Shown one piece after another: positions 25,021 to 33,402 of a stretch of 64,000 bases of DNA. This stretch comes from Verrucomicrobia bacterium S94 (GTDB lineage Bacteria > Verrucomicrobiota > Kiritimatiellia > Kiritimatiellales > Pontiellaceae): positions 2,294,001 through 2,358,000 of the forward strand of contig CP036201.1 of assembly GCA_004299845.1 (NCBI GenBank), written 5' to 3'. How positions within the stretch are numbered: the first letter of the stretch is position 1; each line of letters starts with the position of its first letter. The notes under the pieces are model-generated. The model saw only the letters and a program-made list of their open reading frames with translations, searched no databases and was not told where the DNA came from. Both the position numbers and the translations under genes were made by a program.

Positions 25021-26390
25021 GGGTCTTCTGCTGAATCTGTGGGTAAAAAATAATGATTAACGCACCGGGCAACTTATCTGTAATGTGTGGTCTACCAGAA
25101 CTGCACAACACAGAAGAGGTATGCCCGGTGCGAATCCAGACCCTACTCAACAGAGTTCATCCGCTCAAATCATTTGTTTACTCCGCCTGCCGTCTGGAAC
25201 TGCGTAATGCCGGTCCGGCGTTGGTGGCGGAAATCAGGCCCCGACTCAACGGCAAGGTGCTTTGCTCGGGGTGCGGCAAGCCAAGGAAATGCTACGACCG
25301 CCAATCGGTGCGGCAATTCGAATTCGTTCCGCTTTGGAATATTCCCGTCCAACTTGAATACCGAATGCGCCGAGTCAACTGCCCCGAATGCGGTGTGAAG
25401 GTCGAAAAGGTTCCGTGGGCGGATGGAAAGTCGCATACAACCAAAGCGTTTCAGCTGTTTCTTGCCCGCTGGGCACGCAGACTCTCGTGGAAGGAAACCG
25501 CCGAATCGTTCCACACAAGCTGGGACACGGTCTACCGCTCGGTCAAAGCCATTGTCAACTATGGGCTGGCGCACCGCAACCTTGACGGCGTGATGGCCAT
25601 CGGCGTGGACGAAATCCAATACGGCAAGGGACACCAATACCTTACCGTGGTCTACCAGATCGATGCGGGGATGCGCCGCCTGCTGTTCGTCGGTAAAGAC
25701 CGTACGGCCAAAACCCTGCTGCGGATCTTCCGGGCCTTCGGCCGGGATCGCTGCGCCCGGCTGGAGTTCGTCTGCTCCGACATGTGGAGGGCCTACCTCA
25801 AGGTCATCGCTAAAAAGGCCCCGCAGGCATTGCATGTGCTCGACCGCTTCCACATCATTCAGCATCTGAACAAAGCCGTGAACCAGGTTCGTATCGACGA
25901 GGTCAAACGCTTACGGCAGGAGGGCTGCGATGACGAGGTGCTTAAACATACGAAATACTGCCTGCTCAAAAACCCGGAAAACCTCACCGAGAAACAGGCA
26001 CTCAAACTCAATGATGTGCTCACCTACGACCTGAAGAGCGTCCGGGCCTATCTGCTCAAGGAAAGCTTCCAGCTCTTCTGGAACTACACGAGCCCATACT
26101 GGGCAGAATGGTATCTCAAGAAATGGAGCACCCGAGCCATGCGCTCGCGACTCGATCCTATGAAAAAATTTGTCGGAACGATCCGGCGGCATCAGCCGCT
26201 GATCCTGAACTGGTTCAAAGCCAAGAAGGCCTATTCATCAGGCGTCGTCGAGGGCCTGAACCGCAAAGTAAATCTGGTAACGAGAAAAGCATACGGCTTT
26301 CGAAGCTACGAAGTGCTTGAAATCGCCCTGTTTCACACGATGGGCGACCTCCCGGAGCCGGAAGCAACCCACAGATTTTGCTGAAGAGGC
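25021..26390 (+). mobile_element. ISL3-family insertion sequence, copy 2
   Basis: Same 1370-bp element as at 20913, here flanked by the 8-bp duplication TGAAAATT (25013 and 26391). It is inserted after codon 3 of the c31 gene (ATG at 25012). Confidence 0.93.
25053..26384 (+). CDS. tnpA: ISL3 transposase, copy 2
   Basis: 443 residues, identical to copy 1 residue for residue; complete, with zinc ribbon, helix-turn-helix and DDE core as described there. Confidence 0.93.
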   Translation: MINAPGNLSVMCGLPELHNTEEVCPVRIQTLLNRVHPLKSFVYSACRLELRNAGPALVAEIRPRLNGKVLCSGCGKPRKCYDRQSVRQFEFVPLWNIPVQLEYRMRRVNCPECGVKVEKVPWADGKSHTTKAFQLFLARWARRLSWKETAESFHTSWDTVYRSVKAIVNYGLAHRNLDGVMAIGVDEIQYGKGHQYLTVVYQIDAGMRRLLFVGKDRTAKTLLRIFRAFGRDRCARLEFVCSDMWRAYLKVIAKKAPQALHVLDRFHIIQHLNKAVNQVRIDEVKRLRQEGCDDEVLKHTKYCLLKNPENLTEKQALKLNDVLTYDLKSVRAYLLKESFQLFWNYTSPYWAEWYLKKWSTRAMRSRLDPMKKFVGTIRRHQPLILNWFKAKKAYSSGVVEGLNRKVNLVTRKAYGFRSYEVLEIALFHTMGDLPEPEATHRFC

Positions 26391-26815
26391 TGAAAATTAA
26401 AGCACCATATATCATTCTGATCATTTTCGTCATCGGTGTTATTTTCACCCTCTCTAAATTCATCGTCTGGGAAACGTCCTACCCAGAAACTGATTTTGCC
26501 AAAGATCCTTTCCTCGAAAGAAACCCTGTCGAGCTAGCAATTGAACATCATCAAACAGCCCACAAAATTAAATGGCTCGGTTACGATGGCTACACCGTAT
26601 ATTTCCCAGGAGTTCCTGATGAAATTCTCAAAGAGTCCGACCGAACAGAGCGACATCGAATCATCGGAACAAGTGACAAGTTGTGCGGGAGCAAACATGA
26701 ACAATATAATATTCAAGCCCAAGAGTTTGCCGAGATTTACAACAAGAAACGACTAGAACTAAATAAACAAGCCAACCAGAACATGGAGCCTACGGTGAAA
26801 ACGCCCGTTGATTAG
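26378..26815 (+). CDS. c31: membrane-anchored unknown protein, 5' end replaced by ISL3
   Basis: The original gene began at 25012 (MKI, then KAPYIILIIFVIGVIFTLS), a single N-terminal membrane anchor followed by a soluble domain (PFLERNPVELAIEHHQTAHKIKW). The IS split it after codon 3, but the IS right end supplies an in-frame TTG (26378: M-LKRL-KIKAPY), so a slightly altered N-terminus could still be made. The TTG overlaps the transposase stop region, so translational coupling is possible. The last 12 residues (NQNMEPTVKTPVD) are attC-encoded. Function unknown. Confidence 0.6.
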   Translation: MLKRLKIKAPYIILIIFVIGVIFTLSKFIVWETSYPETDFAKDPFLERNPVELAIEHHQTAHKIKWLGYDGYTVYFPGVPDEILKESDRTERHRIIGTSDKLCGSKHEQYNIQAQEFAEIYNKKRLELNKQANQNMEPTVKTPVD

Positions 26816-26857
26816 ATCGGAGTTTATGTGCACCGAGGCTCACGTTTAACGTTAGCT
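26770..26857 (+). other. attC: attC of c31
   Basis: R'' AGCCAAC, R' GTTAGCT (26851); arms GAACATGGAGCCTACGGTG and CACCGAGGCTCACG. Confidence 0.8.
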
Positions 26858-26873
26858 TGTGAGAGAAAATATC

Positions 26874-28091
26874 ATGTCAGAATTAATTCCTTCGCCAACA
26901 GCGGAACTCGTAAAAGCATCAGAAGTCCCAACACTTCTGGAAGCCATTCGACCAGCATGGCAAGCAAAAGATTTAATTAACCGAGTGCGACGTCTCATCC
27001 CCGTTGACCCAAGTAGCGCATGCCAACGGTTGTTTAATGCATCAGTACATGACTTACGTGAAAAAGTAGTGGTTGCAGGATTAGACATCGCAACAGAGGC
27101 CGCCAAGCAATATAAGCTACCTCCAGTTGGTACTGCCGAAGATATCGAGAATTATTCCACCAGCAAACTAATCGATCTTGCCTACAGGATGGGAATTTTA
27201 AGCAGACCCGACTGGCGTCGATTATCTCGTTGTTACGAGATTAGGCGAGATTTAGAGCATGAAGATGATGAATATGAGGCTGGGGTTGAAGACTGTGTTT
27301 ATATTTTTCAAACATGCATCAATGTTGTGTTATCCAACGACCCAATTCATCTAATCAGAGTAACAGATGTAAAAGAGCTGGTTGAGCAACCAGATCCATC
27401 AACTCCAGCCCCCAGCCTTCTTGAGGACTACGAACATGCTCCCAAACCTCGACAGGTAGAGATCCTAAAGTTTTTAGCTTCAGTGGCATTAGATAGTAAA
27501 CAATCTGACTTGGTTCGGCAAAATGCCTTTAACTTCTTAGGTCATTTTTCTGAACTCACTCAAAACTCCTCCCGGCTTGAGCTTGCATCTCACCTGCAAG
27601 GCAAGATCACCAGAGGAGGCTCCATTCATCCTATTATCCGTGTTGCATATGCTTCAGGCACATTACCATATTTAAAACAGGCACACCTTAAAGATTTCTA
27701 TGCTGGCATTTTAGAACAAATGAAAAAAGTGGGATATCGATGGGGAGCCCATTCTTCTCACGGGGAGTTGTTGCGAACATTTAAAGAAGTCGGAGGTTTA
27801 TCCCATTGCCCTAAGTCTGTTCGTAAAGAAATTTTACAATGGCTTATGCTCGCATATCTTGGCGAACGTGGTGGACGAACATCATACGGAAATATCCGCA
27901 ATGTTTATTACAGCAACACAGCTGCTCCTTTGGTTGAAGAGTTGATTAGTTCGGCAGCAACAGTGGTTAGAGATGAAGTTCGTGACCTTGCAGAATCCAA
28001 AGCAATTAAGAGAGCGGTACAATCAGATCATATTCAAAGACGTCTTGATTCGATTTTAGACTGGATAGAAGAAGGAACAGAAGAAAGCTAA
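26874..28091 (+). CDS. c32: large unknown protein with a HEPN-like RxxxxH motif
   Basis: 405 residues, the largest single cassette gene. The first half is helical, with CYEIRRDLEHEDDEYEAGVED near residue 125; R-x4-H followed by acidic residues is the catalytic-motif style of HEPN nucleases and toxins. The second half (from about 185) is a helical repeat-like region ending in EEGTEES. No membrane segment. A HEPN RNase acting in phage defence is a reasonable guess; sequence alone does not show it. The start at 26874 is preferred to an in-frame upstream GTG at 26859. The stop codon lies in the attC R'' box. Confidence 0.7.
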   Translation: MSELIPSPTAELVKASEVPTLLEAIRPAWQAKDLINRVRRLIPVDPSSACQRLFNASVHDLREKVVVAGLDIATEAAKQYKLPPVGTAEDIENYSTSKLIDLAYRMGILSRPDWRRLSRCYEIRRDLEHEDDEYEAGVEDCVYIFQTCINVVLSNDPIHLIRVTDVKELVEQPDPSTPAPSLLEDYEHAPKPRQVEILKFLASVALDSKQSDLVRQNAFNFLGHFSELTQNSSRLELASHLQGKITRGGSIHPIIRVAYASGTLPYLKQAHLKDFYAGILEQMKKVGYRWGAHSSHGELLRTFKEVGGLSHCPKSVRKEILQWLMLAYLGERGGRTSYGNIRNVYYSNTAAPLVEELISSAATVVRDEVRDLAESKAIKRAVQSDHIQRRLDSILDWIEEGTEES

Positions 28092-28172
28092 CCAGAGCCT
28101 TGACCTTACCGTGAAAACGCCCGTCGATTCGGTCAACGTTTTGCGCACGGCAGGTCAGGCTTAACGTTGGAA
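28086..28172 (+). other. attC: attC of c32
   Basis: R'' AGCTAAC (contains the c32 stop), R' GTTGGAA (28166); arms GAGCCTTGACCTTACCGTG and CACGGCAGGTCAGGC. Confidence 0.8.
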
Positions 28173-28405
28173 CAACTCACTTGGGTGCATGAAATTTAAT
28201 GAAATCAGATTTGCAGACAATTCACCGGACAACCTGCTTTTCACCGGACTTCCTGCTGTGCCCGGACAACCTGCAGAGAATCGTAGAAAACCTGAGATAC
28301 TGACTTGCTCAAAACAGAGTCTTTTCCAACCAGTGGTTCGAGTTTACGGTGGCCGACGCCTGTTGATTAAGTGAAGTTTATGTTCACCGAAACTCACCCA
28401 TTAAC
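28166..28405 (+). repeat. c33: cassette R, tandem block unit 1
   Basis: s1 TTTTCAC, s2 TGTGCC, s3 AGAGAAT; open 61-codon frame; attC GTGAAGTTT variant. Confidence 0.9.
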
Positions 28406-28645
28406 GTTGGAACAACTCACTTAGGTGCATGGAATTTAATGAAACCTGATTTGCAGACAATTCACCGGACATCCTGCTCAGCAGCGGACTTCCTGCTGTG
28501 CCCGGACAACCTGCAATGAATCGTAGAAAACCTGAAATACTGACTTGCTCAAAACAGAGTCTTTTCCAACCAGTGGTTCGAGTTTACGGTGGCCGACGCC
28601 TGTTGATTAAGTAAAGTTTATGTTCACCGAAACTCACCCATTAAC
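28406..28645 (+). repeat. c34: cassette R, tandem block unit 2
   Basis: s1 TCAGCAG, s2 TGTGCC, s3 AATGAAT; first repeat unit changed to CGGACATCCTGC. Confidence 0.9.
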
Positions 28646-28886
28646 GTTGGAACAACTCACTTGGGTGCATAAAAATTTAATGAAATATGATTTGCAGACA
28701 ATTCACCGGACAACCTGCTTTTCACCGGACTTCCTGCTGTGCACGGACAACCTGCAATGAATCGTAGAAAACCTGAAATACTGACTTGCTCAAAACAGAG
28801 TCTTTTCCAACCAGTGGTTCGAGTTTACGGTGGCCGACGCCTGTTGATTAAGTAAAGTTTATGTTCACCGAAACTCACCCATTAAC
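28646..28886 (+). repeat. c35: cassette R, tandem block unit 3
   Basis: s1 TTTTCAC, s2 TGTGCA, s3 AATGAAT; leader GCATAAAAATTTAATGAAATATG, 241 bp. Confidence 0.9.
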
Positions 28887-29126
28887 GTTGGAACAACTCA
28901 CTTAGGTGCATGGAATTTAATGAAATCAGATTTGCAGACAATTCACCGGACAACCTGCTCTGCAACGGACTTCCTGCTGTGCACGGACAACCTGCAGAGA
29001 ATCGTAGAAAACCTGAGATACTGACTTGCTCAAAACAGAGTCTTTTCCAACCAGTGGTTCGAGTTTACGGTGGCCGACGCCTGTTGATTAAGTGAAGTTT
29101 ATGTTCACCGAAACTCACCCATTAAC
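28887..29126 (+). repeat. c36: cassette R, tandem block unit 4
   Basis: s1 TCTGCAA, s2 TGTGCA, s3 AGAGAAT; mixes the stop-type leader (TTAGGTGCATGG) with the open-type next segment (GAAATCAG), leaving the frame open. Confidence 0.9.
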
Positions 29127-29366
29127 GTTGGAACAACTCACTTGGGTGCATGAAATTTAATGAAATCAGATTTGCAGACAATTCACCGGACAACCTGCTC
29201 AGCAGCGGACTTCCTGCTGTGCCCGGACAACCTGCAATGAATCGTAGAAAACCTGAGATACTGACTTGCTCAAAACAGAGTCTTTTCCAACCAGTGGTTC
29301 GAGTTTACGGTGGCCGACGCCTGTTGATTAAGTGAAGTTTATGTTCACCGAAACTCACCCATTAAC
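29127..29366 (+). repeat. c37: cassette R, tandem block unit 5
   Basis: s1 TCAGCAG, s2 TGTGCC, s3 AATGAAT; open frame. Confidence 0.9.
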
Positions 29367-29606
29367 GTTGGAACAACTCACTTAGGTGCATGGAATTTAA
29401 TGAAACCTGATTTGCAGACAATTCACCGGACAACCTGCTCTGCAGCGGACTTCCTGCTGTGTCCGGACAACCTGCAGAGAAACGTAGAAAACCTGAGATA
29501 CTGACTTGCTCAAAACAGAGTCTTTTCCAACCAGTGGTTCGAGTTTACGGTGGCCGACGCCTGTTGATTAAGTAAAGTTTATGTTCACCGAAACTCACCC
29601 ATTAAC
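29367..29606 (+). repeat. c38: cassette R, tandem block unit 6
   Basis: s1 TCTGCAG, s2 TGTGTC, s3 AGAGAAA; frame broken by TGA. Confidence 0.9.
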
Positions 29607-29846
29607 GTTGGAACAACTCACTTAGGTGCATGGAATTTAATGAAACCTGATTTGCAGACAATTCACCGGACAACCTGCTCTGCAACGGACTTCCTGCTGT
29701 GCACGGACAACCTGCAATGAATCGTAGAAAACCTGAAATACTGACTTGCTCAAAACAGAGTCTTTTCCAACCAGTGGTTCGAGTTTACGGTGGCCGACGC
29801 CTGTTGATTAAGTGAAGTTTATGTTCACCGAAACTCACCCATTAAC
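29607..29846 (+). repeat. c39: cassette R, tandem block unit 7
   Basis: s1 TCTGCAA, s2 TGTGCA, s3 AATGAAT; same blocks as c11. Confidence 0.9.
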
Positions 29847-30087
29847 GTTGGAACAACTCACTTAGGTGCATAAAAATTCAATAAAATCAGATTTGCAGAC
29901 AATTCACCGGACAACCTGCTCAGCAGCGGACTTCCTGCTGTGCCCGGACAACCTGCTTGAACTCGAAGAAAACCTGAGATACTGACTTGCTCAAAACAGA
30001 GTCTTTTCCAACCAGTGGTTCGAGTTTACGGTGGCCGACGCCTGCTGATTAAGTAAAGTTTATGTTCACCGAAACTCACCCATTAAC
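29847..30087 (+). repeat. c40: cassette R, tandem block unit 8
   Basis: s1 TCAGCAG, s2 TGTGCC, s3 TTGAACT; leader GCATAAAAATTCAATAAAATC without ATG; attC spacer GCCTGCTGATT. Appears identical to c42 and c57. Confidence 0.9.
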
Positions 30088-30327
30088 GTTGGAACAACTC
30101 ACTTAGGTGCATGGAATTTAATGAAACCTGATTTGCAGACAATTCACCGGACAACCTGCTCTGCAACGGACTTCCTGCTATGCTCGGACAACCTGCAATG
30201 AATCGTAGAAAACCTGAAATACTGACTTGCTCAAAACAGAGTCTTTTCCAACCAGTGGTTCGAGTTTACGGTGGCCGACGCCTATTGATTAAGTAAAGTT
30301 TATGTTCACCGAAACTCACCCATTAAC
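30088..30327 (+). repeat. c41: cassette R, tandem block unit 9
   Basis: s1 TCTGCAA, s2 TATGCT, s3 AATGAAT; attC spacer GCCTATTGATT. Appears identical to c61. Confidence 0.9.
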
Positions 30328-30568
30328 GTTGGAACAACTCACTTAGGTGCATAAAAATTCAATAAAATCAGATTTGCAGACAATTCACCGGACAACCTGC
30401 TCAGCAGCGGACTTCCTGCTGTGCCCGGACAACCTGCTTGAACTCGAAGAAAACCTGAGATACTGACTTGCTCAAAACAGAGTCTTTTCCAACCAGTGGT
30501 TCGAGTTTACGGTGGCCGACGCCTGCTGATTAAGTAAAGTTTATGTTCACCGAAACTCACCCATTAAC
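30328..30568 (+). repeat. c42: cassette R, tandem block unit 10
   Basis: Same sequence as c40, closing the ten-unit tandem run that starts at 28166. Confidence 0.9.
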
Positions 30569-30575
30569 GTTGGAA

Positions 30576-30737
30576 TTAATCCCTGTCCGTCATTTTTAGA
30601 GTGATGGTTAGGCCACTTTCTGTCCTTGGCCTTGGGACCATCATGCCGGTGTCGCTGTTCGTCCTCAGAATCCTTTCGTTCTGATCAATAATCTTGGCGA
30701 GGTGTTCCATCGCTTGTTTTTGTATTTCTTCGTTCAT
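30576..30737 (-). CDS. c43: 53-residue protein, reverse-oriented cassette gene
   Basis: MNEEIQKQAMEHLAKIIDQ... to TLKMTDRD, with GGAGAAATAAGCA before the ATG at 30737. Amphipathic N-terminal helix followed by a short basic loop (VPRPRTE). It fills the cassette: the stop lies seven bases from the core. Function unknown. Confidence 0.68.
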   Translation of the reverse strand: MNEEIQKQAMEHLAKIIDQNERILRTNSDTGMMVPRPRTESGLTITLKMTDRD

Positions 30738-30758
30738 TGCTTATTTCTCCATTAAAAA

Positions 30759-30849
30759 TTCCAACCAGCCAGTAGAGCCGACACGGGCCGACGCCGCTGG
30801 GTTCAGTTAATCGTTTGTTTCCCGTGACGGCTCACCATGAACGTTCGAA
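30759..30849 (+). other. attC: attC of c43
   Basis: R'' TTCCAAC, R' GTTCGAA (30843); arms GTAGAGCCGACACGGG and CCCGTGACGGCTCACC. Confidence 0.75.
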
Positions 30850-30858
30850 TAAAAAATT

Positions 30859-31134
30859 ATGACTACTGAAAAATTAGAATCAGACATCAATCATCTCCGC
30901 GCTCTGTGCGCCCTTCAGTCCGCAGAGATTTCAGCACTTCTTCTTTTGACCGGACGATTGATTGAAAAAAATCCCGGGATTCTTGGAGATGGCGTCGATT
31001 TTGAATCCGAGTATTTACGGCTGAGATCACTTTCAGCACGCCAACAACTAGAAACACTAGAGGACAGTAAACCTCAACTTGCAGCAGACATTTTAGAGCT
31101 TCTTGAAAATTCATGTAAAAATCATCCCATTTAA
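30859..31134 (+). CDS. c44: unknown 91-residue helical protein
   Basis: MTTEKLESDINHLRALCALQS... Nearly all predicted helix, with a Leu-rich middle (ISALLLLTGRLIEK) and an acidic, Leu-rich C-terminus (LAADILELLENS). No clear ribosome-binding site. No family recognised. Confidence 0.62.
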   Translation: MTTEKLESDINHLRALCALQSAEISALLLLTGRLIEKNPGILGDGVDFESEYLRLRSLSARQQLETLEDSKPQLAADILELLENSCKNHPI

Positions 31135-31139
31135 AAAAA

Positions 31140-31227
31140 TTCGAACCAGTGGTTTGAGCCTATCGCGACAACGCCCGAATTTTCGGTCAACGTCGTTTGC
31201 GCTCAGGCTCACCCATTAACGTTCGAT
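31140..31227 (+). other. attC: attC of c44
   Basis: R'' TTCGAAC, R' GTTCGAT (31221); same GTGGTTTGAGCCTATCGCG subtype as c10. Confidence 0.8.
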
Positions 31228-31523
31228 ACATGAATAAAAACACATGCTGCTCTACTGAAATTTCCAATCATCGGAACAGAATTGAAGAACAGAGATCGTT
31301 TAAAGAAAATATCCAAATCTGAATGAAATCATATTTGGCACAGAATAAAGCAAAACCAAAAACAGAGTGGAACTTCAGAGATTCATTGCTTTGCGGATGA
31401 AATCAAAAACCATCCTGATCAGGACTAAAAAAAACATAAAAATCGAACCAGTGGGTGGAGCCTACGGTGGCCGACGCCTGTTGATTAAGTAAAGTTTATG
31501 TTCACCGGCGGCTCACCCATAAC
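31221..31523 (+). repeat. c45: S-family cassette, copy 2
   Basis: Same 303-bp length and, as far as I can read, the same sequence as c6, again followed by the WYL/BRCT-like gene. Together c45-c46 repeat c6-c7. Its own attC spans 31442-31530 (R'' ATCGAAC, R' GTTCGCC). Confidence 0.85.
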
Positions 31524-31546
31524 GTTCGCCAGAAAAGGAGAAATTA

Positions 31547-32050
31547 ATGTCAGATCAAATTTTGTCGTTCATCTATAGAGACGCAAAAGGAATTATCACC
31601 TTCCGTGAGGTTTTCGATATTTCCGAATCTGATGTTTATCTCCAAGCAATGTGTCTCAAAGCTCGTGCCCTGAGAACATTTAGAAAAGATCGGATTTTAG
31701 AAACGATCAAAGACAGTTCAGGTGTTGAAGAAAAGCTAGAGTTCTATAAATCCAAATTTCCAAAGCCTGAAGAAAGTGCAACACATTCCAAAAGCCGAAG
31801 TAATCGAGACCACAAACCAGAGATTTGTTTCACAGGTTTTAAGAAAAATGAAAAACAACAGCTGATTGAACTTGCTGAATCATCAAGCTTCTTTGTTCGG
31901 ACAGCGGTTACAGCCAATCTCCATTATCTTTGTTGCGGAAGCACAGCTGGTCCAAAGAAAATTGAAAAAGCAAGAGCCCAAGGAGTGATAGCACTTAGTA
32001 AAAATCAGTTTGAATCATTAGTTGAATTTGGAGAAATACCAGAAGAATAA
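31547..32050 (+). CDS. c46: WYL-like plus BRCT-domain protein, copy 2
   Basis: 167 residues differing from the c7 product at one position (KKNEK in place of KKDEK). Ribosome-binding site and layout as in c7. The two copies lie 18 kb apart, each behind the same S cassette. Confidence 0.75.
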   Translation: MSDQILSFIYRDAKGIITFREVFDISESDVYLQAMCLKARALRTFRKDRILETIKDSSGVEEKLEFYKSKFPKPEESATHSKSRSNRDHKPEICFTGFKKNEKQQLIELAESSSFFVRTAVTANLHYLCCGSTAGPKKIEKARAQGVIALSKNQFESLVEFGEIPEE

Positions 32051-32055
32051 AAATG

Positions 32056-32145
32056 GGCGAACCAGTGGCTTGAGCCTACGGTGAACCCGCCCGTTTTGAT
32101 GAAGGCAAAGTTTATGAGCACCGAGGCTCATCCATAACGTTGGAA
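32056..32145 (+). other. attC: attC of c46
   Basis: R'' GGCGAAC, R' GTTGGAA (32139); same as the c7 attC. Confidence 0.8.
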
Positions 32146-32378
32146 CAACTCACTTGGGTGAATGAAATTTAATGAAATCAGATTTGCAGACAATTCACCG
32201 GACAACCTGCTCAGCAGCGGACTTCCTGCTGTGCACGGACAACCTGCAATGAATCGTAGAAAACCTGAAATACTGACTTGCTCAAAACAGAGTCTTTTCC
32301 AACCAGTGGTTCGAGTTTACGGTGGCCGACGCCTGTTGATTAAGTGAAGTTTATGTTCACCGAAACTCACCCATTAAC
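32139..32378 (+). repeat. c47: cassette R
   Basis: s1 TCAGCAG, s2 TGTGCA, s3 AATGAAT; leader GGGTGAATGAAATTT, open frame. Confidence 0.9.
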
Positions 32379-32398
32379 GTTCTGCTGAGATAAAAAAC

Positions 32399-32989
32399 AT
32401 GAGATCCACAATAGCTTTATTTCTAACCCTTCTTCTAACTCTTGAATCCAACGCTATTCCCATAGAGTTTGGAGGCAGTCCATCTGACGGAAACGCTTTT
32501 TTGACCTTCCAAGAAAATGTCACATTTCAAATCCAAACCGCCTCCACAAATGGAATAATTTTCGTCATGCAGGATGTTCTTCCAGGAGATCGTTCATTCG
32601 ATCTTGCCAATTTTGCAGGACTCAATTTTACAAGCAATCAAAGTCAAAATATCGATCTAGATAGATGGGTTGCAAATCCTCACAGTATTATTGGAGCCGA
32701 CATAAAGCCGGATGATCAATATTTCTTCGCACTAGAAACAGCAGACCAAAATTTCTATTCAGGAGATACGATTATTTTAAATTCAGGAACAGGAACATTA
32801 TCATCGTCCTATCCATCATTCGATTTACCAAGTAGTGGAGATTACAACATGTTCATAGCAAATGGACATGGGATAAAAATTGGTGAAGTTATACCCGAAC
32901 CATCAACAATTTCTCTATTTGGAATCGCATATATCGCAATGATAATTTATCGAAAAAAAAGCAGAACCAGAGGTTGGACTTTACGGTGA
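32399..32989 (+). CDS. c48: PEP-CTERM exported protein
   Basis: 196 residues: signal peptide (1-19), beta-rich body (FLTFQENVTFQIQT, GTLSSSYPSF), sorting signal IPEPSTISLFGIAYIAMIIY and basic cluster RKKSRTR, with the last residues GWTLR from attC. Not obviously homologous in the body to c13, c14 or c23. Confidence 0.88.
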   Translation: MRSTIALFLTLLLTLESNAIPIEFGGSPSDGNAFLTFQENVTFQIQTASTNGIIFVMQDVLPGDRSFDLANFAGLNFTSNQSQNIDLDRWVANPHSIIGADIKPDDQYFFALETADQNFYSGDTIILNSGTGTLSSSYPSFDLPSSGDYNMFIANGHGIKIGEVIPEPSTISLFGIAYIAMIIYRKKSRTRGWTLR

Positions 32990-33049
32990 AAACGCCGATT
33001 GATTCGGTCTATGGTTTATACGCACCGAAAGTCACCCTTAACGTTGGAA
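32961..33049 (+). other. attC: attC of c48
   Basis: R'' GCAGAAC, R' GTTGGAA (33043); arms GAGGTTGGACTTTACGGTG and CACCGAAAGTCACCC; contains the gene's stop. Confidence 0.8.
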
Positions 33050-33402
33050 AATCAAGATGAAAACTATAGAGAAATTATTATTATCCTCAGTTATTTTTTC
33101 TCAGGTGGCTCTTGGGTCAGTGATTGATCATCTTCAGCCTCCTGTTGATCCAATTGTGATCACGATCCCTGGTGTAATTCTGCAAGAAAATGAAGTTTTT
33201 TCATGGAGTTTTGATCAATCAGATTTTTCAATTAAGGGAGATGCTCCAGAGCAAGAATCATCTACAATTTTCACTTTTTGGAGTGCATCTTTTGACCACG
33301 TTAATGAATCCTCTCAAATTGAAGTTTCTTTTTTTGAAAATCCAGATGATGAGTTTGCTTCCAAAAACATCTCGATTGGGTTTGTTGAAAATGATGTTGG
33401 AA

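Noticed and set aside
28189-28374. 61-codon frame in several R cassettes (MKFNEIRFADNSPDN...)
   Set aside because: Most copies carry an early TGA or lack the ATG, there is no ribosome-binding site, and variation does not respect codons. Treated as non-coding.
28166-30568. CRISPR array
   Set aside because: The regular 240-bp period is due to whole cassettes with attC sites. The 12-nt units with 6-7 nt inserts are far too short for repeats and spacers, and no cas genes are present.
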